A stretch of DNA of 64,000 nucleotides from Diploptera punctata (GCA_030220185.1 JASPKZ010001602.1:721001-785000); one strand, 5' to 3'. Positions 44,748-55,364 are shown, numbered from the stretch's first letter. Numbers and translations are program-made. Notes: generated by a model from the sequence alone, not told the origin.

Positions 44748-45134
44748 ACATAAGAATATGGAATGCCTCCCCGAATGATCAGCACAATCCCGGTGTCACC
44801 TCCTAGATAAAATAAACATAAGCTATAGCATTCAATCATACTCTCTCCGATATGGGTGATTAAGGTAGTCCGGTGTTCGGGGACTACTTGAGCCTTAAAA
44901 TCTCTTGATTTTTGCCTCACAAGTGAGAAAAACAGCGGAAAGATCTTACCCAAGAAACATGTCACGCTTGGGGATTTTTTGTTCTCACTCGTTATAGCCT
45001 AATGAATTTATTTCGATTAAATTCTTATACGCTTATAATTTCTTTTAAAGAGGGACTAACATTATGTTAGTAATTCTGAGCAACAAATATGTTAAATATG
45101 AGCTCTGACGTCAAATGGTAACTTCACTTGCGAT
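44743..45134. other. No gene seen
   Basis: Contains gtccggtgttcggggactac near 44869 and tcacaagtgagaaaaacagc, reminiscent of a decayed minus-strand SINE, but not assignable. Confidence 0.35.
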
Positions 45135-46099
45135 TCTTCTTCTTATTTTTCTTCTTCTTCTTCTTCTTCTTCTTCTTCTTCTTCCTTCCAAGTATTAGGC
45201 CAAGGCCTGTTACGATCCTATAGAAAATTTTCCCTCCAGCGTTTCATAGGACGGCTCAGAGATCTTCGTTCTCTTGGTATATAATTATAAACAGCTTTGG
45301 GGATCCGATTTGAACTCATTCTTTCAAGATGGTGTTTCCAATTTAGTTGGTACTGTTTAATATATTCCAAAATTGGCGTAGCCTTCAATTCTTTTAAGAT
45401 ATCGGTGTTCCTTTTCCGATCCCATCTGGTGTAACCTGCTGTTCTGCGCATGAATCTCATTTCACAAGCCGTTATTCTGCTTTCATGTTGTCTTTTTGGT
45501 GTCCATGCTTTACTACCATAGGTCAACACTGGTCTAGCCAAAGTGTTATATAAACGTAATCTGGTGTTTTTTTTTTTTTGTACAAGGGATGGTTTCATAA
45601 CTTGATTAATAATTCCCAAACTTTTATTATAACTAGTATTTTTTTCAGGGATATACTTTTCATCCCAGATAGAGATATAATATCCAAGATATTTAAATCT
45701 CTCTAAAATTTTATACTGGAGACCGATTTTACTTTGTGTGGGGTCCTTCCCATGAAATGCCATAATTTTAGTTTTGTTAATTAATATTTCCATATTAAAT
45801 TTGGCAGCTGTTTTTTATAAATTATAAATTGATCGTTGCAAATCATTTTCGGAAAGTGTCAGAAGCGCTAAATCGTCTGCAAAAAGAATAGCATCGAGTA
45901 TGAGGTTCCTATTGATGGGTATATATCCCCGTTGTGTTTTCCTCCATTCGTTTATTATTCTATTCATACTTGCGATTCTTATGTTACAAATCCGCACATA
46001 ATTATAGACTGACATTGGTAATCGTACTTTATAGTTGTTTACTACTAAATTGGTGATAGAAAACGTCAGTGTTAATTGTAGACAAAGAGAAAGCAACAA
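45135..46099 (-). pseudogene. NLTR-B RT palm to C-terminus, with (GAA)n tail
   Basis: One minus-strand frame from 46099 to 45218 is broken by a single stop between IYNL and MEILINKTKIM. It contains RT motif C FADD (~45885), the KTKIMAF motif D region and FKYLGYYIS. The C-terminal part has YGSKAWTPKRQ, a LERMSSNRIPKA-like stretch and a basic SRPMKRW tail. (TTC)n at 45145-45184 is the (GAA)n tail. The endonuclease and the N-terminal RT are missing. Confidence 0.85.
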
Positions 46100-46300
46100 T
46101 ACATTTTTATAGCTGACATGTTAGACATCTCTCTGTAGAACAAAATTTAAAAGAGTAAGATTGCAAAGAGAGTAAAACAAATCACAGTGTGATGAAACAT
46201 ATTTGTTGCTTTGTTTACAAAGTTTACAGATCGAATGAAAGCATTTACATTCATGATCTTTTTATTTCTCAACTCTAGCTTTGTGCAGGAAGTAGGATTT
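46075..46300 (+). repeat. Junction segment J (copy 2)
   Basis: Matches 39938-40148 from aaagcaacaatacattttta through the ctctagctttgtg signal-like region. It diverges from copy 1 after ggaagtag. The TATA-like tttttatagctgac is conserved (~46105). Confidence 0.7.
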
Positions 46301-46468
46301 GAAAAAGCAGGTAGAAGCCAATTATCACTACAATACGCATGCATGCTGTGTAATTTATTGGACCCCTCGAGCGAGTCCTATAGGCTTTTATTCTTCTGTC
46401 AGGGGAAATTTAACATGATTGATGATACCGGGAATCCAGCAGGAGATAAACTTCATTCACTACAGTAG
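46235..46468 (+). CDS. Hypothetical small secreted protein, 77 residues
   Basis: The ORF starting at 46235 begins MKAFTFMIFLFLNSSFVQ, a plausible cleavable signal peptide, and continues with EKAGRSQLSLQYACMLCN and ESYRLLFFCQGKFN to a stop at 46468. A further in-frame ATG 8 codons upstream (46211) is less favoured because the paralogue at 40089 starts at the equivalent position. There is a conserved TATA-like motif ~130 bp upstream. Three cysteines, no recognised domain. It could be an exon of a larger gene or a chance ORF. Confidence 0.25.
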   Translation: MKAFTFMIFLFLNSSFVQEVGFEKAGRSQLSLQYACMLCNLLDPSSESYRLLFFCQGKFNMIDDTGNPAGDKLHSLQ

Positions 46469-46629
46469 CAAAACAAAGCATCCCATTTGATTATTTGGCC
46501 CTCACTGGAACAATTATCTCTAGTAATGCCATGAGCTATTTTGAAAATAACCATACATTTACGAGTAACGAAGGTGCAAGGGAATTTTTCTGGGGAAGTT
46601 CAAACTCATTAATTCATTAAAACAAATTC

Positions 46630-46975
46630 ATGAACTAACTCATTGGCACTATCGAACCCATATGTTCATGGCCGCGCGGACATAAGCTCTCCATACATCC
46701 CTATCATTAGCCAATGTTTTCCAATCATCCCCTGTATAATCTACTTCCCTCAAATCATAACTAATGTTATTCTCCCACCTCATTCTTGGTCTACCAACTG
46801 GGCGTTTTACCTCTGGTTTTCCTACAAGAAACTTCCATGCTCATGCTCGTCTTTCATTCGTGCAATATGTCCTCCAATCGCAGCCTAGAGACTTAATTGT
46901 TCTCATTATATCTGGCTTCCTATAAAGACCATGTAGTTCACTGTTATGTAGTCTTCTCCATTCATGAACAAGAGT
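46630..46975 (-). mobile_element. RTE-A 3' fragment
   Basis: Complement of the RTE-A tip (cattggcactatcgaaccca at 46640) up to the EWRRLH region near 46965 (tcttctccattcatg). Frameshifts include a small duplication (catgctcatgctcg at ~46837). Confidence 0.85.
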
Positions 46976-47074
46976 AAATTATATAAACATTTTTATTATA
47001 ACATATAACATATACATTAAAATATACGAAGAGAACTAAATATGTTCAAACTATTAGATATAATTGCGCAATGC

Positions 47075-47250
47075 AGAGCTTAATGGATGGACCGCATCAT
47101 TAGAATGTATAACAATAGAATTCCAGAACATATTCTTCATTACAAACCACTAAGATGAAGAAATATAGGAAGACCCAGTAAAAGATGGAAAGATCAATTC
47201 TAGCATGTTACTGGAACAGACCATAAGGTCTAATCCTTGATGCTGATGAT
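47075..47250 (+). mobile_element. NLTR-B-like 3' end
   Basis: Reads MDRIIRMYNNRIPEHILHY then RNIGRPSKRWKDQF, with interrupting stops, followed by a (GAT)n-like tail (gatgctgatgatgatt at ~47238). Confidence 0.65.
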
Positions 47251-47266
47251 GATTATAACATATAAC

Positions 47267-47372
47267 TTAAAGTGATCCCATTATGGGCCATAGCAGACCC
47301 TCGTGATAATTGGAGGTAAAGGCTCTTATATTTGCTAGACAATCGGCACTTGATGTCACCCGGAATTCTATC
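47267..47372 (-). mobile_element. SINE-1 3' fragment (copy d)
   Basis: ttaaagtgatcccattatgg ... ggacaatcggcacttgatgtca-like sequence matches 370-470 of copy a. The head half is absent. Confidence 0.75.
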
Positions 47373-47542
47373 GCTGAATTCACAGCTGAATATGAATCTG
47401 AATTGAAATAACTTTTAAAAGCGGCAAAACAGAGGCTTATTTAAGCCCTTTCCTAAGCCTGATAATAATAATTACTTATAAATTGTTCAAAAGCTCTCAT
47501 TAATTTTATTCTAGAACCTTGGAACGTATCCGCTATATACAC

Positions 47543-47625
47543 TTACAAATTACCATCCCATATTCGCGGTTTCTGTATTCGCGGCATTTTTGCGGAACAT
47601 ATCCCCCGCGAATAAGGAGCTCTTA

Positions 47626-47627
<2 letters not shown>
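47543..47627 (-). mobile_element. pogo/Tigger-like terminal fragment
   Basis: The complement begins CAGTAAGAGCTCCTTATTCG followed by CGGGGGATATGTTCCGC and a GCCGCGAATA segment. CAGT-starting ends with repeated CGCGAAT motifs resemble termini of arthropod pogo-like elements (recall). The other end is not visible. Confidence 0.4.

Positions 47628-47686
<59 letters not shown>
47628..47686. repeat. (GT)n(AT)n microsatellite
   Basis: A short GT run merges into ~22 AT units. A SINE-3 3' half starts immediately after. Confidence 0.95.
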
Positions 47687-47689
<3 letters not shown>

Positions 47690-47800
47690 AAGCAACGGGA
47701 AGCTACCACATCTATAATTCCCTAGTAAGGCTGAAAGCACAGCATCAAAATGCCATGATTGCAGTGAAAGACCTGCCTTTGGGCAGAATTACTATACAAC
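47687..47800 (+). mobile_element. SINE-3 3' half only (type I)
   Basis: From ggaaagcaacgggaagctac to gggcagaattactata. The 5' end coincides with the end of the AT run. Confidence 0.85.
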
Positions 47801-47802
47801 AG

Positions 47803-47805
<3 letters not shown>

Positions 47806-47850
<45 letters not shown>
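47806..47850. repeat. (TA)n microsatellite
   Basis: Separates two SINE-3 copies. Confidence 0.95.
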
Positions 47851-47853
<3 letters not shown>

Positions 47854-48152
47854 ACCACTGTGGTCTCGAGATAGCGTGCTGCCTTGTCACGCAGCGGGCT
47901 CGGGTTCGATTCCCGGTCGGGACAGGCTCCTGGGTGAGGTTTTATCGGGGTTTTTCCTCACCTGTAAGACAAATGTCAGGACGCTTAGGGCCCAACGGTC
48001 CCCGAAAATCATCCGGCGATCATCATCATCCTTCACTGGTGTGGAAAGCAGCGGGAGGCTACCACACCTACAATTCCCTAGTAAAGCTGCAAAGCATAGC
48101 ATGAAAATGTTTTGATTCCAGTGAAAGACCTGCCCTCAGGCAGAATTACTCT

Positions 48153-48157
<5 letters not shown>
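47851..48157 (+). mobile_element. SINE-3 copy g (type I end)
   Basis: Complete copy: ccactgtggtctcgagatag head, B box GGTTCGATTCCC, gacaaatgtcagg, 3' half ending caggcagaattactcttgatg. Confidence 0.9.

Positions 48158-48194
<37 letters not shown>
48158..48194. repeat. (TA)n microsatellite
   Basis: Lies between SINE-3 copy g and SINE-7. Confidence 0.95.
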
Positions 48195-48196
<2 letters not shown>

Positions 48197-48515
48197 CCTC
48201 AACTTGTGTCCAACGCAGAGTCAATATGTGGGATGAGATGAGATGAAACCCCTTATATAAAGGTCTGTGAATGACAAGGGTGCCGGCCAACCACGCCTGA
48301 CGCATCATCACAGGGCAGATGAACGAAATGAAACGAAATGGATGAGATGAGTATGGATTGAAATTGTGGCAGGGGAAAACGGGAGAAAACTCCGAGGAAA
48401 ACCTGGCCAAGCTCCGTTTCATCCCTCACGAAACCCACATGGAGTGACCGAGACCCAATCTCGGGACCCCAGCGACGAGAGGCGAGATCTAACCGCTTGC
48501 GCCACGGAGTCGCCT
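48195..48515 (-). mobile_element. SINE-7, tRNA-like head
   Basis: The minus-strand head at ~48513 reads ggcgactccgtggcgcaagc with A box TGGCGCAAGCGGTTAGA. The B-box position reads gtcccgagattgggt (weak). The body contains ccaggttttcctcggagttt. One copy in the window. The low-coordinate end has a run of gatgagatgagatgaa. Confidence 0.7.
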
Positions 48516-49447
48516 TAATTAACGTGAATTCATATAGATAGAAGGAAAATAACAATGTTCTATTAATTCATTCGGTAAACAGATCGAATGAGTAATGAAC
48601 AAATTAAATAAATGCAAATATTTTTCTTGTGAGAGTGGGAGGAGTTCAAATATGTTTGAGGAAAAGGGAACACGCTGTGATACTTTTCCCCATCGCTTAT
48701 CTAGACATTATAGAGTTCCGAGAGAACGTGACAGATCATCTTCCCCGTACAATCCCACATAAATAGTCTCGATGTTGAAAAACCAGTAACTAATATTTTG
48801 GATATCTTTAGGAGCGTAAAAATGACTGGGAATTCTATGCCATGTCACCTACTTAAATTCAAATAAAAAGAAAAAAAACACTTTATTGTCGCAGTATGTG
48901 AATAATTACCTGAGAGAAATATATATCTTGATTTTTTTAATGAAGCGAGATTTGAGCTAAAAGTAATCTAAAATCGCCATAATTGCAATGTAAAATATGT
49001 AATAGTCATTGCTCAAACAAAGTAAGCAACTTATCACAAAAATCTGCTAATAAACAGTGAATGCTAAACTAATCTGGTGCACTAACTCGCCCATTTCCTC
49101 AGCCTAATCTTCCCAAATTAGCACTAACTTGAACATCTATCACTATGTTGCCCATTTTATCACACTAAATTAACCATGTATTCACCCAAAGTTGTTCACT
49201 AATGTAGAGACTTCTCGGATACAGTCCCCTTATATGCGAGTAAAGATGTTGGAAATTAGCTCTAGCAGGAACGTGTGTTGTCACATTGGCCATCATGACG
49301 CTAGGAGACACTTGTTTTCCAATTGAATATTCACAGGTGGCATAGAATATCCAGATGACTCGTTAAAGAATATAAAAAACTACGCAAAAAATAATCATTT
49401 CATTCCTTCGTCTATTTCATAATATCTACAGCTGACAAATGTATTTA
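48516..49447. other. No gene seen
   Basis: 0.9 kb of AT-rich DNA with no supported ORF or shared repeat. Confidence 0.4.
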
Positions 49448-49450
49448 ATA

Positions 49451-49481
<31 letters not shown>

Positions 49482-49483
49482 CA
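49448..49483. repeat. (TA)n microsatellite
   Basis: Directly precedes the truncated RTE-A copy. Confidence 0.9.
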
Positions 49484-49915
49484 AACATGGACTCTTGCTT
49501 TAAGGGAGGAAAGGAGATAACGAGTATTTGAGAATAAAGTTTTTAGGAAAATGTTTGGGCCCCAAAGATAGATGAACACACGGGTGAATGGAGAATACTT
49601 CATAACAGTGAACCACGCGGTCTTTACAGGAAGCCAGAAATAATATGAACAGTTAAGTCTCGTAGACTTCGATGGGCAGGATATATGGCACGAATGGTGA
49701 ATGAAAGACGTGCATGGAAGCTTCTTGTAGGAAAATCAGTGGGAAAACGCCCAGTTGGTAGACCAAGAATGTTGTGGGAGAATAATATTAACCATGATTT
49801 GAGGGAAGTAGATTATACAGGGAATGATTGGAAAACATTAGCTCATGCTAGGGATGTATGGAGAGCTTATGTCCGCGCGGCCATGAACCTACGGGTTCGA
49901 TAGTGGCAATAATTT
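49484..49915 (+). mobile_element. RTE-A 3' fragment
   Basis: Begins at caaacatggactcttgcttt (ETWTL region) and ends gttcgatagtggcaat. The last 72 codons (49685-49903) are open. Upstream there are indels (gggccccaaagatagatgaa). Confidence 0.85.
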
Positions 49916-50371
49916 AGTTAAGTTAATCTGATTAATTTACTGTTTAACAAGGTACTTGAAATCATGGATTTCTTCAGATAAAAACATCTAAAAGATATCT
50001 GTAGAAATTAAAATTTTGTGTATGTGACATGTGTTTGTATCCAAATGTATTGGTGACCCTGAAGACGTTTTAGTCAAAGTGAGGTAGACACAAAAAGAGG
50101 AATACTTCTGTCACGCAACCTGTGGTAATGACGCCGATGTAATCCAAAATTCTAATCATACTTACGTTTTTATCTTCAAAATAAGTGTTAAGCGCACTCA
50201 GGTTTCTTACGGGTAACGACTAAAAAGAATCACATGTACTCTTCGTTAACTACCATCTTTATCTCTTAATATAGTCGTATCACCGGATGCTAATACTTTT
50301 TCTAGTCTGCTAATTCTAGTGTAAGATTGCAGAAAGGAAACAGAACCTTTTTTATCGATGACTACAAGTCA

Positions 50372-50377
<6 letters not shown>
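49916..50377. other. No gene seen
   Basis: AT-rich sequence without supported feature. Confidence 0.4.

Positions 50378-50443
<66 letters not shown>
50378..50443. repeat. (ATT)n microsatellite
   Basis: About 22 units, adjoining the 3' tip of a minus-strand RTE-A. Confidence 0.95.
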
Positions 50444-51546
50444 CTTACTTACTCACTGGCACTATCGAACCCGTAGGTTCATGGCCGCACGGACATAAGC
50501 TCTCCATACATCCCTATCCTGAGCTAATGCTTTCCAATCATTCCCTGTATAATCTACTTCCCTCAAATCATAGTTAATGTTATTCTCCCACCTCATTCTT
50601 GGTCTACCAACTGGGCGTTTTCCCTCTGGCTTTCCTACAAGAAGCTTCCATGCAAGTCTTTCATTCCCCATACGTGCAACATGTCCTGCCCATCGCAGTC
50701 TACGAGACTTAACTGTTCTTATTATATCTGGCTTCCTATAAAGACCATGTAGTTCATTGTTATGTGTTATGTAGTCTTCTCCATTCACCTGTCTGTTCAT
50801 CTATCTTTGATCCAAAAATTTTCCTAAGTACTTTATTCTCAAATACTTGTAATCTCCTTTCCTCTCTTAAAGTAAGAGTCCATGTTTCGCACCCATATAA
50901 TATAAATGGTAGAATAATAGTTTTATATATTTTCAGTTTAACGTTTTTTGAAAGGAGTTGGGACATCAAGAGTCTCTGCAATGCATAATAGCATGCATTT
51001 CCAGAATTGAGCCTATGTTTAATTTCTTTATGCATCTCATTCCTATTTGTGATCATTGTTCCTAGGTATTTGAATTCAGCCACTTCCTCAAAATTTCCCT
51101 CATTTGTCATTAGCTGTCCATTTTTATTATATAATGGATTTCTACGTGTGACCATATATTTAGTTTTATTGATATTTACTTCCAGTCCTAATTTCTTAGT
51201 GTTACTCAATAGTGTGTGCGTGTTGTCCTTTAGTATCTCCTCGTTATCGGCCAACAATACTACATCATCAGCATAAACTAACAGCTTATTAATACCATTG
51301 AGTTGTAAGCCTTCCTCATTCTCTAAAGACTTAATGGCATGCTCTAGTACAAAATTAAATAGTAGAGGAGATAGTGCATCTCCTTGCTTCAACCCATTCT
51401 GGATTTCAAAAGTGTCCGAAAACTGTTTGCCTACACGCACCCTACTCCTTGTGCCATTTAGACACATTCGTATAAGTCTAACTAACTTTTTAGGAATTCC
51501 GAACTCCAGCAGGATACTATATAACTTCTCCCTCTTAATTGAATCA
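50444..51546 (-). pseudogene. RTE-A truncated copy
   Basis: A minus-strand copy from just after motif A (complement of ttcaattaagagggagaa at 51540) to the GTGCCAGTGAGTAAGTAAGT tip at 50444. Frame one (51467-50760) has GLKQGDALSPLL, YADDVVLLAD, FKYLGT and YGCETWTL. A 7-bp duplication (tatgtgttatgtag near 50762-50775) shifts to the frame of 50800-50462, which carries RLRWAGHVARM and GRPRMRWEN. It is inactive because the endonuclease and the N-terminal RT are absent. Confidence 0.9.
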
Positions 51547-51556
51547 TTATTATTGA

Positions 51557-51620
<64 letters not shown>
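51547..51620. repeat. (ATT)n microsatellite
   Basis: About 24 units at the 5' truncation point of the minus-strand RTE-A. Confidence 0.95.
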
Positions 51621-51621
<1 letters not shown>

Positions 51622-51690
51622 GAACACATTCACTGGAATAATCAAACCCGCGGAGATAAACATTCCATACATCCCTTTCCTGAGCTAACA
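51621..51690 (-). mobile_element. RTE-A tip, decayed, ~70 bp
   Basis: acattcactggaataatcaa ... gagctaac is the complement of the RTE-A last ~70 bp with several substitutions. Confidence 0.6.
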
Positions 51691-51717
51691 CGCAACCTCG
51701 AGACCACAGCGGTCGAC
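51691..51717 (-). mobile_element. SINE-3 head fragment
   Basis: acgcaacctcgagaccacag followed by cggtcgac is the complement of the SINE-3 5' tip. Only ~27 bp. Confidence 0.5.
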
Positions 51718-51869
51718 ATACATCAATTAATGTATTAATTTAATTAAGTTTTTTTTATTTAATTCTATTTAGTGTTTACATTAACGTATGTATTTACTCC
51801 TTGGGGCGTAACTTAAAATGTTCATACTGCATTTTAACAACACTCAACTGCAATCAAATTTAGTGAACC

Positions 51870-52165
51870 AGCCTCATAGGCTAGTGATCAGCGTTACTGA
51901 CTACTGTTCATGAGGTCCCGGGTTCGATTCCCGGTCAGACCATAGGATTTTTTCTTAAAGGGAATTATTCCTGCGAGTGCCCGTGGTCTGGAATTTAGGT
52001 TAAGTTTAGGTTAAGAACTATCCTGTTCCTTCATTACCATTTATCACCGATCATATCATTGGGATGCCCCAACATACAAGATTGATTATAATTCCGCCAA
52101 TGCCAGGGGAGAAAGTAAAAACTTTCATAAAAGACAACCTGGTGGCATTACACAAAAAATAATAA
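51870..52165 (+). mobile_element. SINE-5, tRNA-like head, type II-like tail
   Basis: Head ccagcctcataggctagtga with A-box-like ATAGGCTAGTGATCAGC and a strong B box GGGTTCGATTCCC. The tail (atcatatcattgggatgccc ... attccgccaatgccagggga) resembles the type II 3' half of SINE-3 copies c and f despite the different head. Confidence 0.75.
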
Positions 52166-52589
52166 AATTTAGTGACATATGGATTGTGGCTGGAGAATGG
52201 ATGAGCTACTTTTGTTCAAATGGATGGTAGGCTTACAACTTCCCATGATAAGAGCAAATAGTGGAGGCTAAGCGGATGGAAAAGAGATGAATATAACGAT
52301 AATGCGTGATTTTGCATAAATGCGATGGAGATGTTTATCAATATTCAAGACGCGAAGATACAAGTCAGATGAGATATGAGACTGAGTACCGCTCTGTGCC
52401 ATATTACTTATTCCAGCCATGTAAAACACCGGGTTCCACATACCACGAATCAATGATGAACGTAGTCTATCTTCTCTTCCGATCTTTCACGAATCCTTTT
52501 ATAATATTGGTTTGGCTTCCAAACAATCTGTTCTATATTTTCGTGTGACACTCATGTAATCACATTATAAAATGGAAATATTATAAAAG
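52166..52589. other. No supported gene
   Basis: Two overlapping opposite-strand ORFs (52306-52548 plus, 52453-52268 minus) lack recognisable domains. Confidence 0.35.
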
Positions 52590-52845
52590 GTTACAAAGAG
52601 AATGGGTCTATTTAGGAGAGACGAAAAGACGTTTAGAATACACTTGTTATGACTGAAGAAATAATACAAATGCGGAAACATGCAAAGAAAAAGAAAAAAT
52701 GTAAGGGATAAATTAATAGAAGTGAGAAAATGACTTAAAATACTAAGGTAAATATATGGAGCAGTACAGGAACAAGATACATGGAGAATTAGAATAAACC
52801 AGGAATTGAAAGAACTATATAGGAATTTACGTCTGGTAGGGAGAG
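52590..52845 (+). mobile_element. Decayed non-LTR fragment
   Basis: The last part reads EQDTWRIRINQELKELYRNL, a phrase I recall from the C-terminal region of insect non-LTR proteins. The upstream sequence has many stops. It ends abruptly at the CR1-like fragment. Confidence 0.4.
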
Positions 52846-52847
52846 AC

Positions 52848-53338
52848 TGTCAAACTATAACATCCTCTAAAAACAAACTAAAGAATTATTTAATAACAAA
52901 CTAATTTATGCACCTCACTGATAGAATTATTTTAACAATTAATAAATTTAAGTATTTATTAAAACAATATTAAAATTAACAAATATTTTCATTTGTTTAA
53001 ATATTGTCGTAAAATTAGTTTTCTATATCTCATTATTTTCTTTTGTTTTGTATATAGGCCCCTGCATTAGAAAGAGACGGTCTACCAACAATTTAATTTA
53101 TCTTGCTAGAATACATTTTATTATTAGTTTTAGTCTTACTCTTAACCATCATTCACTGATTGTATTAAAGATCATAATATAATAGATGCGATCTTATTGG
53201 TCAAATCTTCATTTAGTATTTAATATTAGAGTTAATTATGATTGTTATATTCTGATGTAATATATGTTTGTCCTGGTGAGTGGAAGAGAAAGCCACTTGG
53301 CCTTAACTCCACAGGCTAGTAAATAAATAAATAAATAA
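52848..53338 (+). mobile_element. CR1-like 3' end, uninterrupted
   Basis: Matches 31620-31923 plus 32705-32850 without the RTE-A insertion: actgtcaaactataacatcc, attttcatttgtttaaatat, tgtttgtcctggtgagtgga, then a (AAAT)n tail at ~53312-53338. It covers the last few codons and the 3' UTR. Confidence 0.75.
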
Positions 53339-53374
53339 AAAATACACACACACACACACACATATATATATTCA

Positions 53375-53622
53375 GAGATATTAGAAGAAAGAGATTGGAA
53401 TGGGTAGGACATATGTTACAGATGCAGCAGGAAAAAAGTGCAAGAAGCATTTTAGAAGGGAAACGACAAGGAAGGAGAAAGTTGGAAGACAGAAACTAAG
53501 GGGGTTGGATAAAGTTGAAGAAGACTTAAGATAACTGAAGGTTAAAAGATGGAGACAGAAAACTATGAATAGAGGAGAATGGGCAGATGTTATAAAGGAG
53601 GTTCTTAGAGGACCGTAGAATC
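53375..53622 (+). mobile_element. NLTR-E 3' end
   Basis: Reads RDIRRKRLEWVGHMLQM, a basic GKRQGRRKVGR segment, then VKRWRQKTMNREEWADVIKE and VLRGP before a stop, with one in-frame stop midway. A typical terminal domain of another non-LTR family. Confidence 0.65.
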
Positions 53623-54511
53623 ATGAAAAGAAGAAGAGAAAAAGACTGAAGACTACATGAGAAATAGCATATAGAAGAAGATGTAATATGGTATAAATAA
53701 ATGAATGTGATAGAAGTGCCAAATATGAATAATGGTGGTCAAGAGATGAGTTTAAATTATAATACGTCCCGTGTTCAATTTTTACTGAACACACTATACC
53801 TTGCAGCGATGTGACTCTTTGTTTTGTTTTCAGCATCACTATTCAAAGTGACAATCGATATGTGTGCAGTAACCGAAGAGCTGTTTTTGAATTGCGTGTT
53901 CTAATTAATAATCCATATATAACCAGTTTTCCATGTTAGCTTGTTTAAATACATAAATGTATAGCGAAGAAATAAAACATATCCTGTATTATTAGTGATC
54001 GTATATAATGTAAAAAAAAAGAGAACAGAATAATTCAGTTGTGATTAATGTATCATAAGGTGATCTACAAAACAACAACTCATCTGAACTCTATACAATG
54101 TTTGCTTTAAAACAATTCATTTAGTTCTATGTTGACACAAAAAAAAATTGCTGATCTATGTTAATATATTTATGCATGCATTAGCTAATACTCGACGTGC
54201 GCTGCTAAGCCAAAATAAATTATTTAAAAAAATTGAGTAAATAAAAAGAAAGTTAGAGGTTAATTAAATTAAATGGCATACATTGGGACGAACCAAATAT
54301 ATGACGGTTGCTAGAGTCACTTTTCAATTTCGGATTTCAGGTAAACCCCCACTTCTAATGGTCGGATGTCGCTGAGTTTTGGATAATACTTACCTCAGAG
54401 TATTTTAATAGCTAATACTGAATTTTGTTGTGAATCATAGAAACTTGCAACCGCTAGAGCGATTTGTAAATTTTCGTTTCAATGAGCTCCTATTGTCTTG
54501 TAGTTTTAGAG
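53623..54511. other. No gene seen
   Basis: 0.9 kb of AT-rich DNA. The part from ~54270 may belong to a repeat that continues at 55265, past the SINE nest. Confidence 0.4.
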
Positions 54512-54521
54512 TATAACAGAT

Positions 54522-55254
54522 CCATCTGCCCGAGGGCAGGTCCTTCACTGCAATCATAGCATTTTCATGCTATGCTTGCAGTTTTACTAAGGAATTGTAG
54601 GTGTGGTAGCTTCCCGTTGCTTTCCACACCGGTGAAGATGATCATAATTGTATTGTATTGTAAGCCTACATTTTCCCTTTACAGAGATGTAGGCGCTCTC
54701 CCCCTACAGTGAAGAATTTGAACCATACTAATTTAGTTACACTTGTTTTCGTATAGATGTCATTTTGAGTAGTCCATGGTCAGCGTTCCGTCTCATACAG
54801 ACATCTAGGAAACCAAGGTAGTACTAGGACGGAAAAATTCGGTAAATTTTGCTTAGAGGCTTTTTCATTCAGGCTTAAGGATCTTTTACGAGCCTGAAAA
54901 TCTTCAGAATCGGGACCCACGGCTTATCCCGGAGGACTTGCTCCTTGGATTTTTCCGTCCTAAAAATCCATCGACCCCGGCCGGGTTTGAACCCGCGACC
55001 CTCGGGACCAGAGACAAGGAGCATAACCACTAGTCCACCGCGGCCGACTGATGATCATAATGATAAGAATGATGATGATGGCCATATTATTTCGGGGACA
55101 GTTTGGGCCTTAACGTTTTCCTGACATTTGTCTTATAGGTGAGGAAAAACCCCGATAAAAACCTCACCCAGAAAAACTGACCCGACCGGGGATCGAACCC
55201 GGGCCCGCTGCGTGACAAGGCAGCATGCTACCTCAAGACCACAATGGTGGACAA
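54522..55254 (-). mobile_element. SINE-3 copy j, host of a nested insertion
   Basis: A minus-strand SINE-3 whose 3' half is at 54522-54648 and head at 55062-55254. It is flanked by the 10-bp TSD tataacagat (54512-54521 and 55255-55264). The interior 54649-55049 is a later insertion. Confidence 0.9.
54649..55049 (-). mobile_element. SINE-4 copy c nested in SINE-3
   Basis: The minus-strand head at ~55045 is the complement of ggccgcggtggactagtggt, with B-box complement gggtttgaacccgcg. The body runs to a distal module (54655-54745) also found at 35479-35560. The 12-bp TSD gatgatcataat (54637-54648 and 55050-55061) delimits it exactly. Confidence 0.9.
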
Positions 55255-55364
55255 TATAACAGATAGCGGCTAAATATTCGCTATAACTAAAAACCTGTAA
55301 GTACAAATTTTCATGAAGATCTGTTGAGAGGTTTAGAAGTCTAAGGTCGGAATTCAAGAACCAA

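Noticed and set aside
44503..44965. ORFs with long Ser-Leu, Thr-His, Arg-Glu or Ile-Tyr repeats on both strands
   Set aside because: They are frames through the compound CT/CA/TA microsatellite, open in several frames at once.
47519..47874. ORFs containing Ile-Tyr repeats
   Set aside because: Read-through of (TA)n tracts into SINE-3 sequence; no independent coding evidence.
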